Part shown: in pieces, positions 1-5,891 of the stretch
Numbering within the stretch: position 1 is the stretch's first letter
Layout of the letters: each line of letters begins with the position of its first letter
NCBI GenBank assembly: GCA_036747295.1
Contig: DAIOCN010000047.1
Location: 1-10,103 of the forward strand
Source of the DNA: UBA4736 sp002404015
GTDB lineage: Bacteria > Chloroflexota > Dormibacteria > Dormibacterales > Dormibacteraceae
Direction of reading: 5' to 3'
DNA: 10,103 bases
Translations under genes and position numbers: made by a program
The notes under the pieces: generated by a model
What the model saw: the letters and a program-made list of their open reading frames with translations, nothing else
What the model was told of the DNA's origin: nothing
The model's database searches: none

Positions 1-335
1 GGCTGCTGGAGGCCCGCCTGGCGGCCGCCGCCGCCCGGGCCGGCGCCGGTCTGGCCGCGGGTCGGGGCGACGAAGAAGGACGCCACCTGGGTGCCCGGCT
101 GCTGGCCGAGTCGGACTCGCTGGCAAAGCTGGGCACCGGCCAGGAGGAGCTGTTGGGAGGCGCCGAGAGGGCGGCCGCCCTGCCCCGCGTGCTGCGGGCC
201 GGCGAGGTGCTCCGCGCGGACCTGGAGTCCATGCTGGACGTGGCCGCTCGCGGCCTGCGCGCGGCGGTCAGCGCGGAGACGGCGGCTCGCTTCAGCGAGC
301 GAGTCCGGCTGCTCGACGCCTGGCTGGCAGGCTAG
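1..335 (+). CDS. C-terminal fragment of an unrecognised helical protein
   Basis: The reading frame is open from base 3 to a TAG at 333-335, giving the last 110 residues of a gene that begins before the window. The fragment is rich in Ala, Leu, Arg and Glu and is predicted to be almost entirely alpha-helical, with no Cys, no membrane segment and no motif I can name. GC-rich third codon positions agree with real coding. The helical C-terminus could suit something like a DNA polymerase III delta-prime collar domain, but the usual conserved ending of that family is not visible, so this is a guess. It converges with the LiaF-like gene: both stops lie in the palindrome CTAG at 332-335. Confidence 0.6.
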   Translation, partial: LLEARLAAAAARAGAGLAAGRGDEEGRHLGARLLAESDSLAKLGTGQEELLGGAERAAALPRVLRAGEVLRADLESMLDVAARGLRAAVSAETAARFSERVRLLDAWLAG

Positions 336-1228
336 CCGGCTGCCTGATCGAGCTTGACGCTGCTGGCGCCCCCGCTGACGTCGACCTGGTAGCGGTCCTG
401 GGCGCTGTCGTAGCCGGGGGTGCTCCAGGACTGGTCATTGGCAAAGGCGCTGATGTGGTGGCCGTCGGCGTCCAGGTTGCTGGCTCCTCCCGAGATCTGG
501 ACGCTGACCGGCGTGCCCGGGGGCCGGTGCAGCGTCAGGTTGCTGGCGCCGCCGGAGATCGAGAGTGTCACGGTGCCATGCGGCGGCGGCAGGTCTACCG
601 TCTCCCGGTTGGCGCCTCCGTTGACGTCCAGTGAAGTCAGCTTCAGCAGTCGCAGGTCGAGCGTGCCGTTGGTGGCGCCGCCCCCCACCGAGATCGCCCA
701 GGGGATATCGGAGTTGAGGGTCAGGCTGACGTGGCGGCGCCCGAACGCCAGGCGGCCGAAACCCTGGTGGTCGCTGATGCCGACTGTCCCGTTGTCGACG
801 CTCACGTCCGGCGCCGAGCCCTTGGGGAACTGGAAGGTGGCCCGATACAGGTCCGTGCCGAGCGAGGCGGATTTGACCTCCAGGTTGGAGGCCCCCAGGC
901 CGAGGTCGAGGGCGGCCTTGTCCACGCCACCGGCGGGCGCGCTGGCGGTGGTCGTCTCGATGGCCGGGGGCGGCACCAGGCTGACGTAGGCGAGCGCACC
1001 GACGACCGCGAGCGCCAGGATCGCCGCTCCCGCCAGCGTCGCCCGCGGCGGCGCCAGCAGGCGCCGGACTATCAGCTCGAGGCCGATCACGATCAGCAAG
1101 AGAGGCCAGAGGTCCAGCAATCCCAGCAGCGCGTCCGCCGAGATGAGCCCCAGGTTGGCGAGCAGGGCGATCACGCCCAAGGCCACCAGCAGCAGGCCGA
1201 CCAGCGACCCTCTCTGGTTCCGAGTCAC
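332..1228 (-). CDS. LiaF/toastrack-like membrane protein
   Basis: 298 residues from GTG at 1228. The N-terminus resembles the LiaI/LiaF-type transmembrane region (DUF5668-like): a short basic start, then helices at about 8-28, 37-54 and 64-85. The remainder is a predicted extracytoplasmic beta-rich domain with recurring G-G-A-[ST]-N turns near residues 112, 183, 204, 226, 246 and 286. This spacing is typical of a beta-solenoid toastrack (DUF4097/DUF2154-like) fold. Such proteins sense or bind partners in cell-envelope stress circuits (LiaF family), but no LiaRS-type two-component pair is seen here, so a role in envelope stress is only inferred. The start was chosen because the family begins a few residues before the first helix. 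The frame stays open upstream to 1429, but that part overlaps the divergent gene. No clear Shine-Dalgarno is present; a weak -10-like GAGAAT six bases before the start suggests a leaderless mRNA. Confidence 0.8.
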   Translation of the reverse strand: MTRNQRGSLVGLLLVALGVIALLANLGLISADALLGLLDLWPLLLIVIGLELIVRRLLAPPRATLAGAAILALAVVGALAYVSLVPPPAIETTTASAPAGGVDKAALDLGLGASNLEVKSASLGTDLYRATFQFPKGSAPDVSVDNGTVGISDHQGFGRLAFGRRHVSLTLNSDIPWAISVGGGATNGTLDLRLLKLTSLDVNGGANRETVDLPPPHGTVTLSISGGASNLTLHRPPGTPVSVQISGGASNLDADGHHISAFANDQSWSTPGYDSAQDRYQVDVSGGASSVKLDQAAG

Positions 1229-1234
1229 GCCGCT

Positions 1235-1297
1235 ATTCTCGGCCTTCAACCAGCGCGCCAGGGCGCTTCGAGTACGTCTCCAGCCAGGGTCTACACT
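1235..1297. promoter_or_regulatory. Divergent promoter region, probably leaderless on the + side
   Basis: Only 75 bases separate two divergent starts. On the + strand TACACT (1292-1297) lies six bases before ATG 1304. A transcript would begin at or next to the start codon, and no Shine-Dalgarno is present. A weak -35 (TTCGAG, 1267-1272) is 19 bases upstream. On the minus strand GAGAAT (complement of 1235-1240) stands in the same relation to GTG 1228 but is a poor match. A small inverted repeat AGCGC/GCGCT (1252-1267) sits between the two. The -10 assignments are by eye. Confidence 0.4.
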
Positions 1298-1303
1298 GGG
1301 TCG

Positions 1304-2152
1304 ATGCCGCGCACGGTGAGCGTCGACGACTTCGCCGCGCAGGCCCTCTCGCTGGTCCGCGGGGTGGCTTCCGGCGACTCCGTCGTGGTCACCGACGAAG
1401 GCCGCCCGGTGGCGGTGCTCGCCTCCCACACCTCAGTCACCTCCATGGCCGCCCTGATCGACCTCCCGCGCTGGGAGGAGTGGCTGCACGAGATGAAGGA
1501 GGCGTTCCCGGAGGCGGCCGGCAAGCTCGACCGGCTGCGCGTGAACCTGCCCGAGCCGGCCGTGGTGGAGAAGTCGCTGCTCGGCTTCGACCCGGCGGCC
1601 GGCGTGGTCGGCAGCGACGCGGGCCGGGAGCACCTGGCCGGTGAGCTGCGCCGGCTGGGCGTGCCCGTCAGCGACGACGAGCTCCTGGGCTCCATCTACT
1701 CGTCGGTACTGGAGCTGTGCGACGAGAAGGAGCGCGTCTACGAGGCCGACCTGCGCGCCGTCGCCCAGGAGAAGGTGGCCGAGGCCCCACAGCGCTTCCG
1801 CCTGCTGGCGGTGACCGTTCAGTCCACGACCGGGCTGCCGGCCACGGCCGAGGTCACCCTGGAGCTCGGCCACGGCCCGGCCATGCGGCGCGAGCATGGC
1901 GACGGGCCGCTGGACGCGGCTATGAAGGCTATCCAGAAGCTGACGAACCTCGAGCCTGAGGTCCAGAACTTCTCGGTGGTGGCGGCCACCCCCGGCCGGG
2001 ACGCGATGGCCGAGGCGGTGATCGAGCTGACACTGGACGGGCTGCGGGTCGTCGGTTCGGGAGCCTCCACGAACGCTATCGAAGCCGGGATCCACGCTTA
2101 CCTGAACGCGCTCAACTTCCTGGTGGAGGCCCGGCGCGGGACGTTAGCCTGA
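1304..2152 (+). CDS. Phd-like antitoxin domain fused to LeuA linker and allosteric domain
   Basis: 282 residues from ATG 1304. Residues 3-40 have the pattern of a Phd/YefM antitoxin N-terminus: a TVSV strand, a helix, then SVVVTDEGRPVAVLA, the strand pair typically written as 'GRPVA'. Residues 41-98 are an uncharacterised linker. Residues 100-155 match the accessory segment of 2-isopropylmalate synthase (GREHL, then LGVPVSDDEL and the helix ending EADL). Residues 160-275 match the LeuA regulatory (leucine-binding dimer) domain, including GDGPLDA at 200-206, GSGASTNAIEA at 251-261 and AYLNALN at 265-271. The catalytic TIM barrel of LeuA is absent, so it should not make isopropylmalate. It may be a ligand-sensing regulator, perhaps for leucine or a similar small molecule; that is inference. 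No toxin gene adjoins it. Its TGA stop overlaps the next gene's likely CTG start. Confidence 0.85.
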   Translation: MPRTVSVDDFAAQALSLVRGVASGDSVVVTDEGRPVAVLASHTSVTSMAALIDLPRWEEWLHEMKEAFPEAAGKLDRLRVNLPEPAVVEKSLLGFDPAAGVVGSDAGREHLAGELRRLGVPVSDDELLGSIYSSVLELCDEKERVYEADLRAVAQEKVAEAPQRFRLLAVTVQSTTGLPATAEVTLELGHGPAMRREHGDGPLDAAMKAIQKLTNLEPEVQNFSVVAATPGRDAMAEAVIELTLDGLRVVGSGASTNAIEAGIHAYLNALNFLVEARRGTLA

Positions 2153-2451
2153 GCCCGGCCGAGCTCGACTTCCTGCGCTCGCAGCGGTTGGGCAGGCTGG
2201 CCACCGTGGGACCCTCGGGCTGGCCCCACGTGATGCCGGTCATGTACACCGTGGCCGACGATGGCAGCCTGGAGTTCGACGCCGACGGTGTCAAGCTGCG
2301 CAACCTCCAGGCTGAGCCCCGGGTCGGCTTCGTCGTGGACGCCGGCCAGCCCAAGCGCGGCGTTGCGCTGCAGGGCCGGGCCACGGTGATCGGCCCGGAG
2401 CGGGCCCGCGTCGCAGTGGAGCGGAGCTTCAGCTGGGGTCTGGTTTCCTAG
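2149..2451 (+). CDS. Compact PPOX-family (F420/FMN split-barrel) protein
   Basis: About 100 residues. The sequence SPAELDFLRSQRLGRLATV, followed by GWPHVMPVMYTV and a late SFSWGL, is the layout of PPOX-class, F420- or FMN-dependent split-barrel proteins. The family often has 125-150 residues, and here the part between the central strand and the final SWGL is shortened. These proteins bind a flavin or F420 and reduce small molecules, but the substrate cannot be read from sequence. The start is uncertain. No ATG, GTG or TTG lies in frame between the previous gene and TTG 2188, which would remove the family's first helix. CTG 2149 overlaps the preceding TGA as CTGA, fits the expected N-terminus and suggests coupled translation. 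Its TAG shares CTAG (2448-2451) with the convergent HTH frame. Confidence 0.7.
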   Translation: MSPAELDFLRSQRLGRLATVGPSGWPHVMPVMYTVADDGSLEFDADGVKLRNLQAEPRVGFVVDAGQPKRGVALQGRATVIGPERARVAVERSFSWGLVS

Positions 2452-2660
2452 CCGCGGCTTCTCGGCCGCGGGCCCAGGCCCGCTGCCAGGGCCAGCACGG
2501 TGGCCTGCGTACGGTCCGCAACCTGGAGCTTGCTGAGGATGTTGCTCACGTGGTTGCGAACTGTTTTTGGGGAGAGGGACAGCCTGGCCGCAATCTGAGC
2601 ATTCTTCAACCCTTCCGCAACGAGCTCGAGGATCTCGCGCTCACGCTCGGACAGCTCTTC
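2448..2660 (-). pseudogene. LuxR-type HTH domain cut off from its gene by a frameshift
   Basis: Read on the minus strand this encodes a full LuxR/GerE helix-turn-helix: LSEREREILELVAEGL, then the recognition segment SPKTVRNHVSNILSKL, ending at TAG 2450-2448. The frame is open up to a TGA at 2759-2757 but has no ATG or GTG, and its only TTG lies inside the HTH, so it cannot be expressed alone in a useful form. Deleting 10 bases at 2661-2680 puts it in frame with the six-helix membrane protein upstream; the joined gene, 3357 to 2448, would encode 299 residues. I therefore regard it as the DNA-binding end of that protein, separated by a tandem duplication or by an assembly error. Confidence 0.85.
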
Positions 2661-3357
2661 CGACGGCGCTCGACGGCGCTCGGCGGGTGCGTCGGACGAC
2701 GGCGAGGCCCGTCCACCCGAGGCTGCCGAGGATCCCGACAGTGAAGACCGCGCCGCTCAGCAAGTGGTGCATCGGAGTCGAGGGCGGCAGCAGGACCCCC
2801 ACCAGCGCAAGGATCCAGAGCAAGACCGGCCAGATCGGAATCAGCCGAGCGCGGAAGAGCCCCGAGTCAAGGACGAAGGGCGCGAGCAGGAAGCACGGAA
2901 TCACCGCGCCGACCGCGACGAACGACCAGGCGTCGGTTCCATGACGGGCCACCGTCCAGACGATAGTCGCCGTGACACCGGCGGGCGGCCTGGCCGCCTC
3001 CAGCAATTGCAAGGGCCCTGTTGTCGTAAAGACCATGGCCACCAACATGGACCCCAGCCCGAGCAAGACGACCCCCGCCTGGCTCAAGCCGGCACCCCGG
3101 CCGCGGACCGCTCCGGCCAGGCCAACGGCCGCGCCTAGAAGGAGGTAGCCGGCCAGTGCCAGGAGGATCGTGCTGAGCTGAGCACCCAGCTCGTTCGTCA
3201 TCTTCACGCCGACGACGTTCATCTTCGAGTCGTAGATGAAGTCGTTCCCGATCTGGGCCAACATAGCGATGGGAAGCACCACCGCGCCCAAGAGCAGGCA
3301 GACTCCGCCCGCCAGCACCCGGGTGCTCCCTTCCAGTTCCGCATCAGACTCTGTCAT
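2641..3357 (-). CDS. Six-helix membrane protein, N-terminal part of a split LuxR-type regulator
   Basis: 238 residues as the sequence stands. ATG 3357 is preceded by a strong Shine-Dalgarno, AAAGGAGG (complement of 3363-3370), which fixes the start. Hydrophobic helices fall near residues 13-34, 58-83, 91-112, 142-163, 171-190 and 197-220; the last is followed by a basic stretch RRTRRAP. I do not recognise the membrane domain as a named family. After residue 228 the frame runs into ten residues of low-quality sequence and a TGA at 2641-2643. Correcting one copy of the 10-bp repeat at 2661-2680 continues the protein into a LuxR-type HTH. The intact gene would be a one-component, membrane-anchored transcription regulator. 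It is divergent from the patatin gene, a plausible target. Either a real disruption, a phase-variable state or a sequencing error. Confidence 0.8.
   Translation of the reverse strand: MTESDAELEGSTRVLAGGVCLLLGAVVLPIAMLAQIGNDFIYDSKMNVVGVKMTNELGAQLSTILLALAGYLLLGAAVGLAGAVRGRGAGLSQAGVVLLGLGSMLVAMVFTTTGPLQLLEAARPPAGVTATIVWTVARHGTDAWSFVAVGAVIPCFLLAPFVLDSGLFRARLIPIWPVLLWILALVGVLLPPSTPMHHLLSGAVFTVGILGSLGWTGLAVVRRTRRAPSSAVGRAVRA
2661..2682. repeat. 10-bp tandem repeat, 2.2 copies, causing a frameshift
   Basis: The unit CGACGGCGCT occurs at 2661-2670 and exactly again at 2671-2680, followed by CG of a third copy. The unit length is not a multiple of three, so copy number changes the reading frame of the minus-strand gene. 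With one copy the membrane and HTH frames join exactly (2448 to 3357 minus 10 equals 900 bases, 300 codons). Confidence 0.95.
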
Positions 3358-3469
3358 GGCGCCCTCCTTTGAGCTTTGGTGTGCGCCCGAGCCTGAGGTG
3401 GGCCCCGTCCCGATGGGAAGGGTCTGCAGGATCAAAGAATGACCCAGTCCGTTGCCCCGTCGCCCACGT

Positions 3470-3519
3470 TTGGTGGGTGGTGTTGCTAAATGTGATATGA
3501 GTGCCATCATGTGATGCAC
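3470..3519 (+). promoter_or_regulatory. Candidate patatin promoter and palindromic operator
   Basis: A weak promoter is possible: TTGGTG (3470-3475), 18 bases, GATATG (3494-3499). Directly after it lies an imperfect palindrome, GTGCCATCATGTGATGCAC (3501-3519): GTGC(C)ATCA, TG, TGATGCAC. It would cover the transcription start and early leader of the patatin gene, a suitable place for a repressor or for the divergent LuxR-type regulator. The palindrome is seen directly; its function is inferred. Confidence 0.35.
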
Positions 3520-3531
3520 ACAAGGCCACTT

Positions 3532-4602
3532 ATGCAGAGCAAGCGAAGAATCGGACTGGCCCTCGGAGCCGGGGGTGTGCTCGGAGGAGCCTGGCTGGCG
3601 GGTGGCCTGGCCGCCATCGCCAGGGCGACCGGCTGGGACCCGTCGCGAGCGGACGTGCTGCTCGGCACCTCGGCCGGCGCGGTGTTCGCGGCGCTCGTAG
3701 CCGGTCACGTCCCACCCGCCACGCTCCTGCCGGCGTCCGAGGGCGCGATGGACGAGCTGGGCGAGGTCGACGTGAGGACCGATCGGGAATGGGTGCTCAG
3801 CGACCTCTCCACGGAGAACGCCTACCGGATCGGGCGGCGCCTGCCCAACGTGTTCCCGGGCTCCGTGCGGCTCATCCGCAACGGCATGCGGCAGGGCACT
3901 CCCCTGCGGGCGCTGGCCGGGCTCGCGCCCGCCGGGATGGTGTCCACCGAACCGATCGAGAACACGATCCGCAGGGCCGTCCCCTTCGGCTGGGGGGACC
4001 ACCCGAACTGCTGGATCGTCGCCTGCGACTACGAGACCGGCGAGCGGGTGATCTTCGGACGCGAGGATGCGCCCCAGGGACACCTGGCCGACGCCGTGGC
4101 GGCGTCCTGCGCGATTCCCGGCTTCTTCAAGCCGGTCCGCATCGCGGGCCGCCTCTACGTGGACGGCGGCCTGCACTCGATATCCAACCTCGACGTCCTC
4201 CGCGGCCAGGGCCTCGACCTCGTGATAGTCATGAGCCCGCTCTCCTGCCGCCACCAGTTGGGGGGCTGGAACCCGCTCTCCCGGATGGCCGCGGCAATCC
4301 GCGGGATGGCCACCCGGCAGCTCGACCAGGAGGTCGAGATGCTGCTCGACGATGGCACCCACGTGGTGGTCATCGAGCCCACAGTTGGCGACCTGGCGAC
4401 GATCGGCAACAACGTGATGGACGCCCGCCGGTCCCAGAAGGTCGGCGAGATGGCGCTGCGGACGGTCACCGCCCAGCTCGAGCAAGCCGAGGTCCAGGAG
4501 CTGCTGGCGATGCTCCCGCGCGAGCCCGCGGCCGCACGCCGCAAGGACCGGCCGGGCACCCTGCTCAAGCGGGCCGGCTTCCCGGCTGCGGCCACTATGT
4601 AG
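3532..4602 (+). CDS. Patatin-like phospholipase
   Basis: 356 residues from ATG 3532. The glycine-rich oxyanion-hole segment GAGGVLGG (12-19), the nucleophile elbow GTSAG with Ser47 (45-49) and the Asp-Gly-Gly with Asp211 form the Ser-Asp catalytic dyad layout of bacterial patatin-like lipid acyl hydrolases. AASCAIPGFF precedes the Asp segment by about 20 residues, as usual. No signal peptide or membrane helix is evident, so it is probably cytoplasmic and acts on membrane lipid or acyl esters; the exact substrate is unknown. ATG 3532 was preferred because AAGG lies six bases upstream and the protein then begins just before the first strand. GTG 3511 and ATG 3514 are in-frame alternatives that would add seven or six residues. 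The gene is divergent from the split LuxR-type regulator and followed by the repeat-rich dehydrogenase promoter. Confidence 0.9.
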   Translation: MQSKRRIGLALGAGGVLGGAWLAGGLAAIARATGWDPSRADVLLGTSAGAVFAALVAGHVPPATLLPASEGAMDELGEVDVRTDREWVLSDLSTENAYRIGRRLPNVFPGSVRLIRNGMRQGTPLRALAGLAPAGMVSTEPIENTIRRAVPFGWGDHPNCWIVACDYETGERVIFGREDAPQGHLADAVAASCAIPGFFKPVRIAGRLYVDGGLHSISNLDVLRGQGLDLVIVMSPLSCRHQLGGWNPLSRMAAAIRGMATRQLDQEVEMLLDDGTHVVVIEPTVGDLATIGNNVMDARRSQKVGEMALRTVTAQLEQAEVQELLAMLPREPAAARRKDRPGTLLKRAGFPAAATM

Positions 4603-4624
4603 CAGCTCTCGTTCGCGGTCCGGC

Positions 4625-4696
4625 TCTAGAGGTCCGGCCGGAAGACCGGGCCCCGACGGGGCCTTCGGGAGGACCTCTAGAGGCCGGACCTCTAGA
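4625..4696. repeat. Three copies of GGACCTCTAGA around the dehydrogenase promoter
   Basis: The 11-bp motif GGACCTCTAGA occurs at 4671-4681 and 4686-4696 in direct orientation, 15 bases apart, and inverted at 4625-4635. The outer pair extends to a perfect 15-base inverted repeat (4625-4639 against 4682-4696). The inner copy forms a perfect 10-base palindrome CCTCTAGAGG (4674-4683). Between the outer arms is a GC hairpin, GGCCCC-GAC-GGGGCC (4649-4663), with no T run, so it is not a typical rho-independent terminator. The region reads best as an operator cluster or attenuator-like structure. Confidence 0.85.
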
Positions 4697-4698
4697 AT
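4670..4698 (+). promoter_or_regulatory. Probable leaderless promoter of the dehydrogenase gene
   Basis: TAGAAT at 4693-4698 is a five-of-six match to the -10 consensus, with AGGACC (4670-4675) as a weak -35 at 17 bases. Transcription would begin near 4705-4707, at the GTG start. No Shine-Dalgarno is present. Two copies of the GGACCTCTAGA motif lie across this promoter, so a protein bound there would compete with or recruit RNA polymerase (inference). Confidence 0.5.
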
Positions 4699-4706
4699 CC
4701 GCCTTC

Positions 4707-5891
4707 GTGGCGGATCAGTTTCTGCGCCTGGCCTGGAGCGATTCGGAGTCGGACGCGCACGGCTACCTCGTGATCGATCGCCTGGTGGGCGGGATCTCCG
4801 GCGGCGGACTCCGGATCCGGCCCGGCCTCACGCTCGATGAGGTTTCCCGGCTGGCGGCGGCCATGTCGCTCAAGAACGGGGCGCTCGGAATCGCCGCCGG
4901 CGGCGCCAAGTGCGGGCTGGATGCCGACCCCCGGGACCCGTCCACGCGGGACGTGCTGGTCCGCTTCGTGCGCGCGATGGCGCCCATCTTCGACGCTTAC
5001 ATGTCGACCGGCGAGGACATGGGCGTACAGCAGTCCACGCTCAATGCGGTCTTCGCGGAGGTGGGCTTGCAGACGTCGCTGCGGGCCTCGCTCAGGGCCT
5101 CAGGGGACGCGGCCGCTGCCCTGGCCAGGACTTCCGGGGCCCTGTCGATGACGGTCGAGGGGACGCCGCTCGTCGACCTGGTCGGCGGCTATGGCGTGGC
5201 GGAGGCGTGCGCGGCCGCCTGCCGGTTCCTGGGCCGCCCGACAGAGGGGCTGCGGGCGGTCGTTCAGGGCTTCGGCTCGATGGGCGGCTCCACCGCTCGC
5301 TACCTGGTCGAGAAGGGCGCGGTCGTGGTGGGCGTGGCGGACTCCGAGGGCCTGATCCACAACCCGGCCGGGCTCGACGTGGCCCGGCTGCTCGCGGCCA
5401 GGGATCCCCTGGGTCTGATCTCGCGGGCCGCCGGCGTCGGACCCGGGGACGTCCTGCTGCCGCGCGAGGACTGGCTGGGGCTGGACTGCGATCTCCTGGT
5501 GCCGGCCGCCGTGGCCGACGCGATCACCGTCGACAACTGCTCGGCCGTGCGGGCGGCCCTGGTCGTGGAGGCGGCCAACATACCCACCACGGCCGGTGCG
5601 GAGGCGGCGCTGTCAGGCCGCGGGGTGGTGATCGTTCCGGACTTCGTCGCCAACGCCTGCACCAACGGCTGGGCGTGGTGGGTCGCCCTGGGCGAGGTCG
5701 GGCCGTCGGCCGCGGACGCCTTTGCCAAGATCGCGTCGGTGATGCGGACCTCGGTCGGGGAGCTGCTCGCGGCCGCCCGGCGGGACGGCGTCACGCCGCG
5801 AGCCGCGGCCGAGGCCCTCTCGCGGGCGCAGCTGGACCGGCTGGCCGCACAGCACGGCGTCCTGCCGCCGCTAGTCGGAGCCTCCCTGTAG
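4707..5891 (+). CDS. Glu/Leu/Phe/Val dehydrogenase family protein
   Basis: 394 residues from GTG 4707. It catalyses, by family, reversible NAD(P)-dependent oxidative deamination of an amino acid to its 2-oxo acid. The substrate-binding domain contains SLKNGALGIAAGGAKCG, with family lysines at 56 and 68, and an acidic TGEDMG segment with Asp104 in the place of the catalytic aspartate. The dinucleotide domain starts at VVQGFGSMGG (glycines 188-194) and has the late ANIPTT and VPDFVANA motifs. The GGAKCG sequence departs from the usual GGGKGG of glutamate dehydrogenases, so specificity for glutamate is not certain and a branched-chain or other amino acid is possible. The start follows the promoter and has no competing upstream start that fits the family. 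The 3' end overlaps the convergent ribH by 21 bases. Confidence 0.88.
   Translation: MADQFLRLAWSDSESDAHGYLVIDRLVGGISGGGLRIRPGLTLDEVSRLAAAMSLKNGALGIAAGGAKCGLDADPRDPSTRDVLVRFVRAMAPIFDAYMSTGEDMGVQQSTLNAVFAEVGLQTSLRASLRASGDAAAALARTSGALSMTVEGTPLVDLVGGYGVAEACAAACRFLGRPTEGLRAVVQGFGSMGGSTARYLVEKGAVVVGVADSEGLIHNPAGLDVARLLAARDPLGLISRAAGVGPGDVLLPREDWLGLDCDLLVPAAVADAITVDNCSAVRAALVVEAANIPTTAGAEAALSGRGVVIVPDFVANACTNGWAWWVALGEVGPSAADAFAKIASVMRTSVGELLAAARRDGVTPRAAAEALSRAQLDRLAAQHGVLPPLVGASL

Noticed and set aside
731..1303. Upstream extension of the antitoxin-LeuA frame, open back to 731
   Set aside because: The extension is Gln/Arg/Gly-rich low-complexity sequence opposite the LiaF-like gene, which has clear family motifs; ATG 1304 begins the recognisable domain.
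3358..4485. Long minus-strand extension of the membrane protein frame
   Set aside because: It lies opposite the patatin gene and is Gly/His/Arg-rich; the strong Shine-Dalgarno at 3363-3370 fixes the start at 3357.
4640..4681. Rho-independent terminator after the patatin gene
   Set aside because: The GC hairpin at 4649-4663 is not followed by a T run; it fits better as part of the repeat-rich regulatory region.
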